In this document: piece after piece, positions 17,194-25,429 of the stretch
Position numbering within the stretch: the stretch's first letter is position 1
How the letters are laid out: each line of letters starts with the position of its first letter
DNA from: RQOF01 sp964461135
GTDB taxonomy: Bacteria > Calditrichota > Calditrichia > RBG-13-44-9
Length of the DNA stretch: 33,066 bases
Assembly (NCBI GenBank): GCA_964461135.1
Contig: CAYWTB010000048.1
Coordinates: forward strand, 1-33,066
Direction: 5' to 3'
Program-made: the position numbers and the translations under genes
Notes under the pieces: generated by a model
What the model saw: the letters and a program-made list of their open reading frames with translations, nothing else
Told to the model about the DNA's origin: nothing
Databases searched by the model: none

Positions 17194-18109
17194 GGAATGT
17201 CCGGTTTTTGATCAGGGTGATAATATTTCCTTTTTCATTAAAATGTACCTCATCAATTACATGTTGAATCATCCTGAATCCGCGGCCATAGGGTTCGGTA
17301 TCCGCCGGTTTAATGCGATGTAAGGAGTCAATGTATGCTTTCCAGTTAAAACCAGGTCCTTCATCCCGTACGGTAAAATTAAAAAGGTCATTATTACATT
17401 CCAGTGAGATGTATATTTTCCGTTTGGCAAATTTGGGATCACAAATTCTGCTGGCCTTTAAATCTTCGAATTCGGTAGGTTTAAACGAATCCGGATTTTT
17501 TTTACTGGAAGACAATGCCAGATTACCGTGTTCAACGGCATTGACCAGGGTTTCGGTGAAGGCCATTTCATAACGCCCGACCTCTTCCTCGCCGGCAAAT
17601 TCCATCTTCTCAAGAAACTGGGCCAGTTCGTTTGACAGGATACCCGGGTCCAGAGCATCTGTATCAAACTGAAATCCCAGGTTCAGGTAGTCAAGATTAT
17701 TGTAAACCATCTCATGAGTTATCAGGCGATGCTGCTTTCGTATAATTCTTTCCACCACCCGTTGCACCACATTGAGTTCAAACGGTTTCGTGATATAATC
17801 ATCAGCACCACTCTTAACGGCGGATATTGCGTTATCCAGTGTTTTCATGCCGGTTAAAATCACCACCGGCAAGTTACCCCTGGTTTCCCTGATAATTTTC
17901 AATAAGGCAAGTCCTGATTTCCCGGGAAGGTTAATATCTGTCAATACCAAATTAAAGTTCGTGCCATTTTGTAATATTTCCAGGGCTTCTTCAGCACTGA
18001 AGGCTTTATGAACATTGTAATTTAATTTGGTAAAAAATTCACCCAGCAACTCCACAATTAGTCTCTCATCATCCACTACTAACATGGTGGGCTGGTAATC
18101 TGCTTTCAT
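17147..18109 (-). CDS. response regulator with RsbW-like HATPase (anti-sigma kinase) output
   Basis: A 320-residue protein with an N-terminal receiver (about 7-125; Asp13/14, phosphoacceptor Asp58, Thr86, Lys108) joined to an anti-sigma-factor-type Ser kinase domain of the RsbW/SpoIIAB family at about 150-305. The N-box is ETLVNAVEHGN (Asn190, His194), the G1 box VRDEGPGFNW and the G2 region YGRGFRMIQ. About 45 residues are inserted between the N-box and the next strand. Such a kinase would phosphorylate the STAS partner and hold a target protein; the receiver would let a phosphorelay control this. It lies 15 bases after the STAS gene and overlaps the phosphatase gene. Confidence 0.88.
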   Translation of the reverse strand: MKADYQPTMLVVDDERLIVELLGEFFTKLNYNVHKAFSAEEALEILQNGTNFNLVLTDINLPGKSGLALLKIIRETRGNLPVVILTGMKTLDNAISAVKSGADDYITKPFELNVVQRVVERIIRKQHRLITHEMVYNNLDYLNLGFQFDTDALDPGILSNELAQFLEKMEFAGEEEVGRYEMAFTETLVNAVEHGNLALSSSKKNPDSFKPTEFEDLKASRICDPKFAKRKIYISLECNNDLFNFTVRDEGPGFNWKAYIDSLHRIKPADTEPYGRGFRMIQHVIDEVHFNEKGNIITLIKNRTFHVSPKHNNRDGSKTH

Positions 18110-18124
18110 GAAGACCCGGGTATT

Positions 18125-18430
18125 TTATTTCTCAATGGGAAAAAGTTGATCAAGTTTTATAGAATGAAATAAATCCAGTAAATTATCACTTATTCCTTTA
18201 ATCCTCATACAGCGTCCGCGGGAAATTATGTTTTTATAAAAAACAAGAAATTTACCGATTCCGGAACTGGTAATGAAAGGGACATAACTAAGATCGAATA
18301 TTGCTTCCCGGAATTCCTGTGTAAGGAGATCCTGGAACTGATATTTCAGTTCCTCCGCATTTTCATTATCCACCGCCCCAATGATGGAAATATGAATCGA
18401 GTTATTATTCTTTTCAATATTCAGATCCAT
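18125..18430 (-). CDS. STAS-domain anti-anti-sigma-type protein
   Basis: A 101-residue single STAS domain of the RsbV/SpoIIAA type. The phosphorylation loop reads PFITSSGIGKF, with Ser55 at the position phosphorylated in SpoIIAA and RsbV; the Asp usually before it is Thr. The N-terminal strands and the AIFDLSYV strand fit the family. When unphosphorylated such proteins bind the HATPase partner and free its target. AAGGA precedes the ATG. It is the first gene of the partner-switching block, with 215 bases upstream that may hold the block's promoter; no sigma factor gene is adjacent. Confidence 0.88.
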   Translation of the reverse strand: MDLNIEKNNNSIHISIIGAVDNENAEELKYQFQDLLTQEFREAIFDLSYVPFITSSGIGKFLVFYKNIISRGRCMRIKGISDNLLDLFHSIKLDQLFPIEK

Positions 18431-18645
18431 TACAGGGTCCTTTACTTGCTAAATTTTATAGTCGTTTCCATTCCCTGGCTTTAAAAATATTGTCGGCTGT
18501 TTTCTGGAAAATTTCAGGGAAATTGTATTATTTTGTTATACTCAGGATTGGAAAATGCAGGGAGTAATAATAATTCTGTTCATCAAAAGTCCGCAGGAAC
18601 TAGAACTCGAATGGGAATATTACTGGAACTGTACTGGTAAAAAGA

Positions 18646-19944
18646 TTATTTGTGATATTTTACCTTTAACGGCTTTGAAAATTCGCTCTCGCGGTTGTCT
18701 TTAATGACGCTGATATAAAAGGTCAAATTTATTTCATCCACAGTTGGCTTGAATGTATAGGTATTTTCAGCAACAGGCGTCTTGGTTACTTTCACAATAC
18801 CTGTTTTTCCGGGAATTTCAACCCATACCAGATATTTTGCCTCGGAGAGTGGAGTCTTGTCCCAGGAAAGAATCAGCTGGTCATTCACTTTTTTAGAAAC
18901 CAGGCCGGTAGGTGTTGGCAGAAAGTAAGAAATATTGCGGTTTTCATTTGCCCGTGATAATACCTCACCGGAGGTATAATCGTAGGAAGGAGCATAAGCT
19001 TCACGGGAATAAGCGCTTCCAAGCTTGAAGCAAATTTCAGCCCGGTGAGTACTGCCCAGAATGCCTGCTGGAGAAAAAACATAATTGATCTGGTAATTGT
19101 CAAGAAATTTAAATCCGGCACCAACATTATAACCGGCGCCAATTTCAGTATCAAACTGATAGCCGGCGCGCAAAGCTACACTATTCATGAACTCCAACTC
19201 CAATCCCGGATAAAACTGCCAGTCTTCATTAATGGTTTTTACAGCATCGAAAGAGAAGGTAAACATGTACGCCGGAAGCTGGTAAGCAACTCCCATACGG
19301 TAAGTAAGCGGCAATTTTTCCTTTGTTTGATCGAAGTTAATGCCGGGTCCCAGATTCTGGACGGCAGCGCCTATACTCAGAAAATCTATTGGTAATTTAT
19401 AAAGCATACCCAGATCAAAAGCAATACCCGAAGCCGATACTTCGTCAATTCTCTCCTGCAGATATTTTATCTGAAATCCTGTGGAAATTGCATTATTCCA
19501 ACGATAACTCACCCCCAGTTGTGGTACGAAATCATAAAACTGGAATTGTCCTCTTTCTATCGGCTCTCCCGTCCCCGGATTAATCTCATATTTGGTAATG
19601 GCCGGAACATGAAGAAAACTGATTCCCAATGAAAAGGCAAAATTATTTATATTGGGTAACATGGCTGAATAATTTTCCACAGCCAGATCTTCGTACAACT
19701 GTGCATGAAAAAACATCATTGCAGGGCGGTAGGCAAAACTCACACTGGCCGGATTATAATAAATCCCATTGAGATCACCTGACATGGCCGTATAGGCTTT
19801 ACCCATACCCTGAGCCCTGCTGCCGATATTCATCTGTAGAAAATTGAAGGCATTCATTCCACTGCCATACAGCAGTGAAACAAAGCTAAGGCAGGCTGTC
19901 AAGACCAGAATATGAAATCGGGAATTTTTTTCTAATTTTAACAT
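18646..19944 (-). CDS. PorV-like (UPF0164) outer-membrane protein with C-terminal Fn3-like domain
   Basis: A 432-residue exported protein. A signal peptide covers about residues 1-27. The hallmark SRAQGMGKAYTAMSG followed by GIYYNPAS marks the PorV/UPF0164 family; amphipathic beta strands run to about residue 315. After a linker, about 340-432 reads as a fibronectin type III-like domain (PTGLVSKKVNDQLILSWDK, YTFKPT, ISVIKDNRESEFS), which is unusual as an extension of such a barrel. The frame opens upstream at 20013, but the ATG at 19944 has AGGAG eight bases before it and gives a proper signal peptide. It is monocistronic by spacing (169 bases upstream, 215 downstream). Its role in type IX secretion is inferred from family only. 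Confidence 0.85.
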   Translation of the reverse strand: MLKLEKNSRFHILVLTACLSFVSLLYGSGMNAFNFLQMNIGSRAQGMGKAYTAMSGDLNGIYYNPASVSFAYRPAMMFFHAQLYEDLAVENYSAMLPNINNFAFSLGISFLHVPAITKYEINPGTGEPIERGQFQFYDFVPQLGVSYRWNNAISTGFQIKYLQERIDEVSASGIAFDLGMLYKLPIDFLSIGAAVQNLGPGINFDQTKEKLPLTYRMGVAYQLPAYMFTFSFDAVKTINEDWQFYPGLELEFMNSVALRAGYQFDTEIGAGYNVGAGFKFLDNYQINYVFSPAGILGSTHRAEICFKLGSAYSREAYAPSYDYTSGEVLSRANENRNISYFLPTPTGLVSKKVNDQLILSWDKTPLSEAKYLVWVEIPGKTGIVKVTKTPVAENTYTFKPTVDEINLTFYISVIKDNRESEFSKPLKVKYHK

Positions 19945-20113
19945 AATTTTGTCTCCTGTCGAAAAGATATATGCAAAACTTCTGCCAATCTTCATCGCCA
20001 TCCCGGCATGCAAAATAATCTTGATTTAGTATACTTATGCATGGAATAGAAGAAATTTTAATGCCGGATCATTTTTAAGATGGGTGTATATATTTTTTAC
20101 AGTGCACAAAAAT

Positions 20114-20935
20114 TTAATTGCTACTTTTTTCTTCAAAAAACTTCAGTTCCGTGATATAATCCGTGCGGGCATAGAAAAAAAGATAAGAAATCAGTTTCTG
20201 CAGGGCATCCCATCCTGACTGGTTAGAATAATACAGATAATTTTCGTTCAACAGATCAAAATAGATATCCCAACTCCTGGGATGCTTCGCCGCATAAGTT
20301 TTGGCAATTTTCATAAGATTTCGTAACCCAAGCTCGCGGGAGAGCCGTAATCTCTTCAGAAAATCAGAATTATGGAACGACCGGTGTACACACAACAGTC
20401 CCTGAACCATTGGCAAATCTGTACGTAAAGACCATTCTTCTGACAAATCGATGAAATTAGTATAATCCGAATAGATATCAAACGCCTGCGGATGAGGAAT
20501 GAAAATGACCTTATATTTTTCAAGAGCTGACAGATCCGGAGTCAACCCGGCCACCGGTATCCAAGCAGTTTCTATTTCGTAAAATTCTTTCAGCACCAAC
20601 TCGGCTATAAACCGGTCATAATCACCGGTAAAAGGATTTTCCGGATAATGGATAGTATTAATGTTTGTTAAATTGCCTTTAAAAAACAGGAGTGCATTAC
20701 TGCCTGCTTTAGGACTGGAGATCATGAAATCTCTGACCAGTAAAATTTCCCCAGTACTTTTTCCATAGGCCAGGGGAGAAAGGAGACCAGCATCGGCTTT
20801 GCCCTCTTTTAATTGATTAAAAACCTCCTCTTCCGGCAGATAATGAATACTGACATCATTATCGGTCATTTTATTTTCAATGGCATATAATAGAGGGGCA
20901 GAAAGTAAACGAAATGATGAAACGAACCTAATCAT
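20114..20935 (-). CDS. MqnA/MqnD-like (type 2 periplasmic-binding fold) cytosolic protein
   Basis: A 273-residue protein without a signal peptide. The core resembles MqnA, the chorismate dehydratase of the futalosine menaquinone pathway: LPEEEVFNQLKEGKADAGLL, LVRDFMISSPKAGSNALLFF and IDLSEEWSLRTDLPMVQGLL match the family order. The N-terminal VSYxN signature of MqnA is replaced here by VSSFRLLSAP, so the catalytic role may be lost. It starts one base after the stop of the histidine kinase gene and is surely coupled to it. It could be a ligand-sensing partner of that kinase or a divergent menaquinone enzyme; other mqn genes are not in this window. Confidence 0.6.
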   Translation of the reverse strand: MIRFVSSFRLLSAPLLYAIENKMTDNDVSIHYLPEEEVFNQLKEGKADAGLLSPLAYGKSTGEILLVRDFMISSPKAGSNALLFFKGNLTNINTIHYPENPFTGDYDRFIAELVLKEFYEIETAWIPVAGLTPDLSALEKYKVIFIPHPQAFDIYSDYTNFIDLSEEWSLRTDLPMVQGLLCVHRSFHNSDFLKRLRLSRELGLRNLMKIAKTYAAKHPRSWDIYFDLLNENYLYYSNQSGWDALQKLISYLFFYARTDYITELKFFEEKSSN

Positions 20936-20936
20936 A

Positions 20937-22976
20937 TTAATTTTTTATTGAGTCTTTCGGAATCGGCTCAAAAGCCGGCAGGAAAAGATAACAATCCGTT
21001 CCCACATTAAGTTCACTCTCAAAATAAATGACACCGTAATTTTCCTGGACGATTTGATAAACAATAGAAAGGCCCAGGCCAGTTCCAAAATTTTTAGTGG
21101 TGAAAAAGGGATTAAAAATTTGCTGTAGATTTTCATGTGAGATGCCTGAACCGTTGTCGGATATTCTGATATGAATGTATGGATTTTCCGTTATTTTCTT
21201 GTAGAACGGTTTCCGCTTGAAGTTCTCATCATGAGGCTTTACCTTCTTAACAATAATTTTTATTTCCCCCGATTCGTCTATGGCTTCAATACCATTAAGA
21301 AGCAAATTGAAAAGTACCTGCTGAATCTGAGAGTTGTCAACGAAAATATGTGGAAGGTTTTTTTCAAATGACTGTGATAATTTTATATTCTGGCTCTGAA
21401 GCTTCTGTTTAAGGAGGGAAAGCACATCCTGCACAATTTCCTGTATAAAGTAGAACTGGCGATTGGGTTTTTGGGGCTTGGCATAGGAAAAAAGGGATTT
21501 CAGCAAATCATCCAGTCTGTTCACCTGTTTGATGATCCGCTGGACATACTCATTTTTCGGATCGGTTTTTGACAGCTCTTCTTCAAAGGTCTGGGCAATG
21601 GCTTTTATCCCGGCAAGAGGATTACGTATTTCGTGGGCAATACCGCTGGCCATGACACCGAGAGATGCCAGCCGGTCCATCCGGCTCATTTCTTCCTGCA
21701 GTTCCTTAGTATAAGTAATGTCTTTTAAGGATAGAATGTAGCCTTTCTCTCCGGAGAGTGTGTCCACATATTCCGTCAGGGTAAAACCGATCAGGACCTT
21801 CTGTCCATTCGGTGTGAGCAGTTCTATCTCCGGTCGTTGAAACGCCCCGTTCATAATTTGCATTGAGTCCACCACCGCCCGGGTATTCTGCTCTCCTAAA
21901 ATGTCCTGAATATTTTCATATTTTCGTGTATCTGACTGCAGATTCAGCAGATTTACGGCTTCACGGTTTATAAATTTGATAGCCAACTTCCGGTTAATAA
22001 TAATTATTCCAAAGTTCAGATGATCCATTATCCCCTGGAAAAAGATGGCCTGTACGTTACCTGGTTCCATTCTGAGCATGGGATATATCTTTTCTTTTTC
22101 AAGACTGAATTCAGCCAGCTTCTGTAAATAGAAAATATAACGTTTCTGTGTATCAGAGAAATTCTCCTGATTATCTTCCAGAAACAGGAACAAAAATTTT
22201 CTGGTCTGGTGCAATATGACCGGACACAGGATATAGGATTTGATAGCCAATCCCAGTACGGATTTGCCAAAAATATGAACCGGATGTTCATTGTCCAGGT
22301 TTTCAACCATAATAGCTTCATTAACAGGCCTATCCGCCTCGATGAAATCTTCAAAATTTATTTTTAAATCATTTTTTATCCAGCTGGATGAAATTGCGTC
22401 TTTCACCAGCCCCTGGGTATCTCCCAGGTCCTCCAGCAGTAGAACATGCGGTATATGTAATGCACGATGGGAGAATTCAAGGATTTCCCGTATTACTTCG
22501 CCAAAATACCAGTTATAATGGCGCAGAGATTCCATCATATAAAAAAAATCATTAAGTATCAATTCTTTCTCCCCGGTAGTGACACCGCTCCCTTTGGCAG
22601 GTTTTTGACCAGGAGAATCCTGCAGGAAGCGGCTCAGAAACATCTGAATTTCGGACGGAGAAAAGGGCAGTTCCGCTATATTCTCCAATCCTTCCTCTTT
22701 CAGACTGTACAGGAGTTGAGGGCCATTCTGTTTTATAAAAGTGACAATAGAAGGAGTATAATTTTTTGCTGCCTGTACAACTCCTTTTATTTCCTCCCGG
22801 GATAACAAATTTAGGTTGGAAAAATTTAAGATAAGAAGATTTTGGGGATTTGTTCTCAGATTTTTTTTCTTAAGAATATCAAAGTTTATCAGTTGAATGT
22901 CCAGCCCGGACTCTACCAATGAATCTCTGATGTAGGTAGAAGATTCCCTGTCTTCTCCGGCAATAATTATCTTCAT
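20937..22976 (-). CDS. soluble hybrid-type histidine kinase: pseudo-receiver, GAF, PAS, HisKA, HATPase
   Basis: A 679-residue kinase without transmembrane segments. Residues 1-118 look like a receiver fold that has lost the phosphoacceptor Asp (LLILNFSN, Asn51) and the C-terminal Lys (AELPFS). A GAF-like region spans about 140-300 and a PAS domain about 312-425. The NtrB-like catalytic core follows: LASLGVMASGIAHEIRNPLA with His448, N-box near 557-561, DNGSGI at 607-612, FNPFFTTK and GTGLGLSI at 631-638. It is an active-looking cytosolic kinase. It follows the Crp/Fnr gene by 25 bases and is coupled to the MqnA-like gene by a one-base gap. Its partner regulator is not known; the divergent receiver gene at 26269 is a candidate. 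Confidence 0.88.
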   Translation of the reverse strand: MKIIIAGEDRESSTYIRDSLVESGLDIQLINFDILKKKNLRTNPQNLLILNFSNLNLLSREEIKGVVQAAKNYTPSIVTFIKQNGPQLLYSLKEEGLENIAELPFSPSEIQMFLSRFLQDSPGQKPAKGSGVTTGEKELILNDFFYMMESLRHYNWYFGEVIREILEFSHRALHIPHVLLLEDLGDTQGLVKDAISSSWIKNDLKINFEDFIEADRPVNEAIMVENLDNEHPVHIFGKSVLGLAIKSYILCPVILHQTRKFLFLFLEDNQENFSDTQKRYIFYLQKLAEFSLEKEKIYPMLRMEPGNVQAIFFQGIMDHLNFGIIIINRKLAIKFINREAVNLLNLQSDTRKYENIQDILGEQNTRAVVDSMQIMNGAFQRPEIELLTPNGQKVLIGFTLTEYVDTLSGEKGYILSLKDITYTKELQEEMSRMDRLASLGVMASGIAHEIRNPLAGIKAIAQTFEEELSKTDPKNEYVQRIIKQVNRLDDLLKSLFSYAKPQKPNRQFYFIQEIVQDVLSLLKQKLQSQNIKLSQSFEKNLPHIFVDNSQIQQVLFNLLLNGIEAIDESGEIKIIVKKVKPHDENFKRKPFYKKITENPYIHIRISDNGSGISHENLQQIFNPFFTTKNFGTGLGLSIVYQIVQENYGVIYFESELNVGTDCYLFLPAFEPIPKDSIKN

Positions 22977-23001
22977 TTTATTTACAAAATCAGCCTGCAG
23001 G

Positions 23002-23682
23002 CTATTTAGAAAATTTTAAACGAAATCTTTCATAATCCAGGATAACAATCTTTCCGCTCTGTTTTTTTAACAAACCATCTTCAGTCAGCGATTTAATCAC
23101 CCGGGAGATGGTTTCCCGGCTGGTACCAGCCATATTTGCCAGGTCCTGCTGCAGGGGAAGTTCGGCAATCTCCACCTGTCCTTTGCGGAAGACACCGGAA
23201 TCCTCAGCAATGCGCAATAGAGTTGTAGCTACCCTGCCGGTAGCATCCTGCAGAGAGAGGGATTTGATGTGTTCATCACTTTTACGAATACGCTGAGCCA
23301 GTTCTTTCAGCAAATTAATGGCAATCTGTGGAAAATCCCGCAGCATTTGAAGAAATTCCTCACGCCTTATCACCAGTAACTCAGATTCCTCAATAGCAGT
23401 CACGCTGGCAGAGCGTGTATGGCCATCCAGGAGCGACATTTCACCGAAAAAATCACCATCGCTTAAAATAGACAAAATAACTTCGCGACCATCGTCACTG
23501 ATGCGGGAGATTTTTACCCGGCCGGAAAGGATAATAAACATGGTGGAACCAACCTCTTCCTCAATTAGAATAATATTATCCTTATGATATCGCTGTTTAG
23601 TGGCAACCTGAATAATCTTTTCAAGGTCCCGGTCAGTTAACTCGGAAAAAAGCGGAATTTGTTTAAAGAATTCTGAATCCAT
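23002..23682 (-). CDS. Crp/Fnr-family transcriptional regulator
   Basis: A 226-residue regulator with a cyclic-nucleotide-binding-type beta roll at about 10-125 (DGDFFGEMSLLDGHTRSASV), a dimerisation helix, and a winged helix-turn-helix at about 165-215 with the recognition region NMAGTSRETISRVIKSL. The ligand-binding segment GEMSLLDGHTRSASV resembles that of CRP, including the Glu and Arg-Ser, so a cyclic nucleotide ligand is possible. There are no Fnr-type N-terminal Cys residues. It lies 14 bases after the SPOR gene and 25 before the kinase gene, inside the lapA-to-mqnA-like run, which it may control. Confidence 0.93.
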   Translation of the reverse strand: MDSEFFKQIPLFSELTDRDLEKIIQVATKQRYHKDNIILIEEEVGSTMFIILSGRVKISRISDDGREVILSILSDGDFFGEMSLLDGHTRSASVTAIEESELLVIRREEFLQMLRDFPQIAINLLKELAQRIRKSDEHIKSLSLQDATGRVATTLLRIAEDSGVFRKGQVEIAELPLQQDLANMAGTSRETISRVIKSLTEDGLLKKQSGKIVILDYERFRLKFSK

Positions 23683-23696
23683 TAGCCGTATTCATC

Positions 23697-24320
23697 TTAA
23701 TATTGTATTACCAGTCCTTTATATCCATACCTGTCTTTAAGCTGATTTTTTAACTGGTCTGCCCGTGATCTGTTTTCATATCTACCGGACACAACCACAA
23801 AAAGCTCCTTCCCACCTGAGTTTTTTGTGATGATGCTGATATTATCCAGTTGTTTTTCATATCGTTCCTTGGCGCTTTGTGCATTATCTCGTGATGAAAA
23901 TGCCCCCAGCTGTACACCAAAGTATATTTTTTCAATATTTATTTTAAAAATACGCTCTCTAAAGGCATCATCCTTTAATAATCTTTCGGCAGAATCATAT
24001 AAACCTTTAGCATAATAATATTGAGAAACCCGGTCAATTATAAATCGTTTTAACTGTTGATCTCTTGTATAATTATATAATTCGATATATTGATTCAGAG
24101 CCTCATCCAGATTTTCAGTAAATAAAGCGGCAGCAAATTTCTGCCAGTCCGGCTGGTTAATTTTGCCTTCGGTATACAATCGCTCAATTTCTGTTATATT
24201 ATTATTTACATAAAGCTGAGCGAGGGCCTGGTTCTGGCTCAAACCAAAGGAATAATTTACAACGAGAGTAAAAATTATTCCACAAATGTATTGATACTTT
24301 TGCATTGTGGACATATCCAT
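23697..24320 (-). CDS. exported SPOR-domain protein
   Basis: A 207-residue protein with a signal peptide or N-terminal membrane anchor (hydrophobic stretch at about 11-28), a helical middle part with TPR-like spacing (about 30-120), and a C-terminal SPOR domain at about 132-207 starting YFGVQLGAFSSRDNA. SPOR domains bind denuded septal peptidoglycan in the periplasm. The ATG at 24320 overlaps the end of lapB by 46 bases; ATGs at 24314 and 24305 are alternatives, and 24305 would place the hydrophobic stretch right after the start. It lies between lapB and the Crp/Fnr gene. Confidence 0.83.
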   Translation of the reverse strand: MDMSTMQKYQYICGIIFTLVVNYSFGLSQNQALAQLYVNNNITEIERLYTEGKINQPDWQKFAAALFTENLDEALNQYIELYNYTRDQQLKRFIIDRVSQYYYAKGLYDSAERLLKDDAFRERIFKINIEKIYFGVQLGAFSSRDNAQSAKERYEKQLDNISIITKNSGGKELFVVVSGRYENRSRADQLKNQLKDRYGYKGLVIQY

Positions 24321-25429
24321 AAAGGTTCAACAGATCTGTAATGGCATTCCTGACAAACGAAATGGACATCTTCCAGGTCTAGATTAGACTGGAAATAAAC
24401 AAGAGCCAGATTACTGGCCTGTTTATACTGGTTTTTATTGCCCAATAACCGGATTTTGTAACCGACAATTCTTGGTTCATGCTGACTTTCATCATCTAGA
24501 TGCTCAAGGATTGCCAGGGCATTATCATAGTCTTCTTTCTTTTCATAAATTCTGGCCAGGGCCAGGGCAGCAAATAAATTCCGGGAATCTTTTTCTAAAA
24601 TGGACTGGTAAAGCTTTTCGGCTTCAGTAAAACGGCCCAGGTCGAACCAGGTCCGTTCCAGGGCATCATAGGCCACATAGGCTTTGCGGGGAATCTGATC
24701 CGATAAATTTTTCCATTCCCGAATAGCATCGTCCAGACGATTCTCCACATAATATGATTGGCCTAAATAATAATAGGCAGCTTCACATTCGGGATCAACC
24801 TTTATTGCTTCTTTAAATTTGATTCTGGCATCCCTCCCCTCACCCGTCTCCTGCAGTTTCATTCCGTCGAAAACCAGATATAGGGCGGATTTTTTTATCA
24901 ACTGGGCGGGAATGTCCCGGAAGTATTTTTTAATGGTGTTATGAGCTTCCATCCACCTGGCTTCTTTTTCCAGGTAATTGAGTAAACGTGCGGATGTTTC
25001 ATTCTGATAGGATTTACCTTCCTCCAGAATAACTTCCCCTGTCTCTATGGCGAGTCTGGTGTTCCCCATGTTTTCATAGTCAAGCATCAGGCTATACTGA
25101 ATTTTGGTTCTCATATCCTGGGAGAGATTGGAGCGTAGCATCAAATCTTTATGTATTTTAAGAGCATTTGCAGCCATACCTTTTCTGCGTAGCAGGTCGC
25201 CCAGCCGGAGGTAGGCTTCAATATTTTCGCTGTCTTCCCGAACCGCTTCCTTGAATTTCTGGATAGCCCATTTTTCATGACCGTCCACCAGATGTTCCAA
25301 CGCTTCAAGATAATGATTTTTATCTTTTTTAGGTTTACGGTATTCCCGGGTATAATAATAGATGATCAGCAGTGCAGAAACAACCAGAATAATGATCAGT
25401 AATTCAGTCAGCATGTTGGGATTCTGCAT
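24275..25429 (-). CDS. lapB: LapB/YciM-like TPR protein with C-terminal rubredoxin-like knuckle
   Basis: A 384-residue protein (E. coli LapB is 389) with an N-terminal transmembrane helix at about 8-27, a long cytosolic TPR array at about 40-345, and a C-terminal zinc ribbon C359-x2-C362 and C373-x2-C376 in the sequence around LWICPQC. This is the exact LapB architecture. In E. coli LapB adjusts lipopolysaccharide synthesis by presenting LpxC to FtsH. The ATG follows the lapA stop directly (TAAATG), and the 3' end overlaps the SPOR gene. Presence of a lapA homologue upstream strongly supports the call. Confidence 0.9.
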   Translation of the reverse strand: MQNPNMLTELLIIILVVSALLIIYYYTREYRKPKKDKNHYLEALEHLVDGHEKWAIQKFKEAVREDSENIEAYLRLGDLLRRKGMAANALKIHKDLMLRSNLSQDMRTKIQYSLMLDYENMGNTRLAIETGEVILEEGKSYQNETSARLLNYLEKEARWMEAHNTIKKYFRDIPAQLIKKSALYLVFDGMKLQETGEGRDARIKFKEAIKVDPECEAAYYYLGQSYYVENRLDDAIREWKNLSDQIPRKAYVAYDALERTWFDLGRFTEAEKLYQSILEKDSRNLFAALALARIYEKKEDYDNALAILEHLDDESQHEPRIVGYKIRLLGNKNQYKQASNLALVYFQSNLDLEDVHFVCQECHYRSVEPLWICPQCKSINTFVE

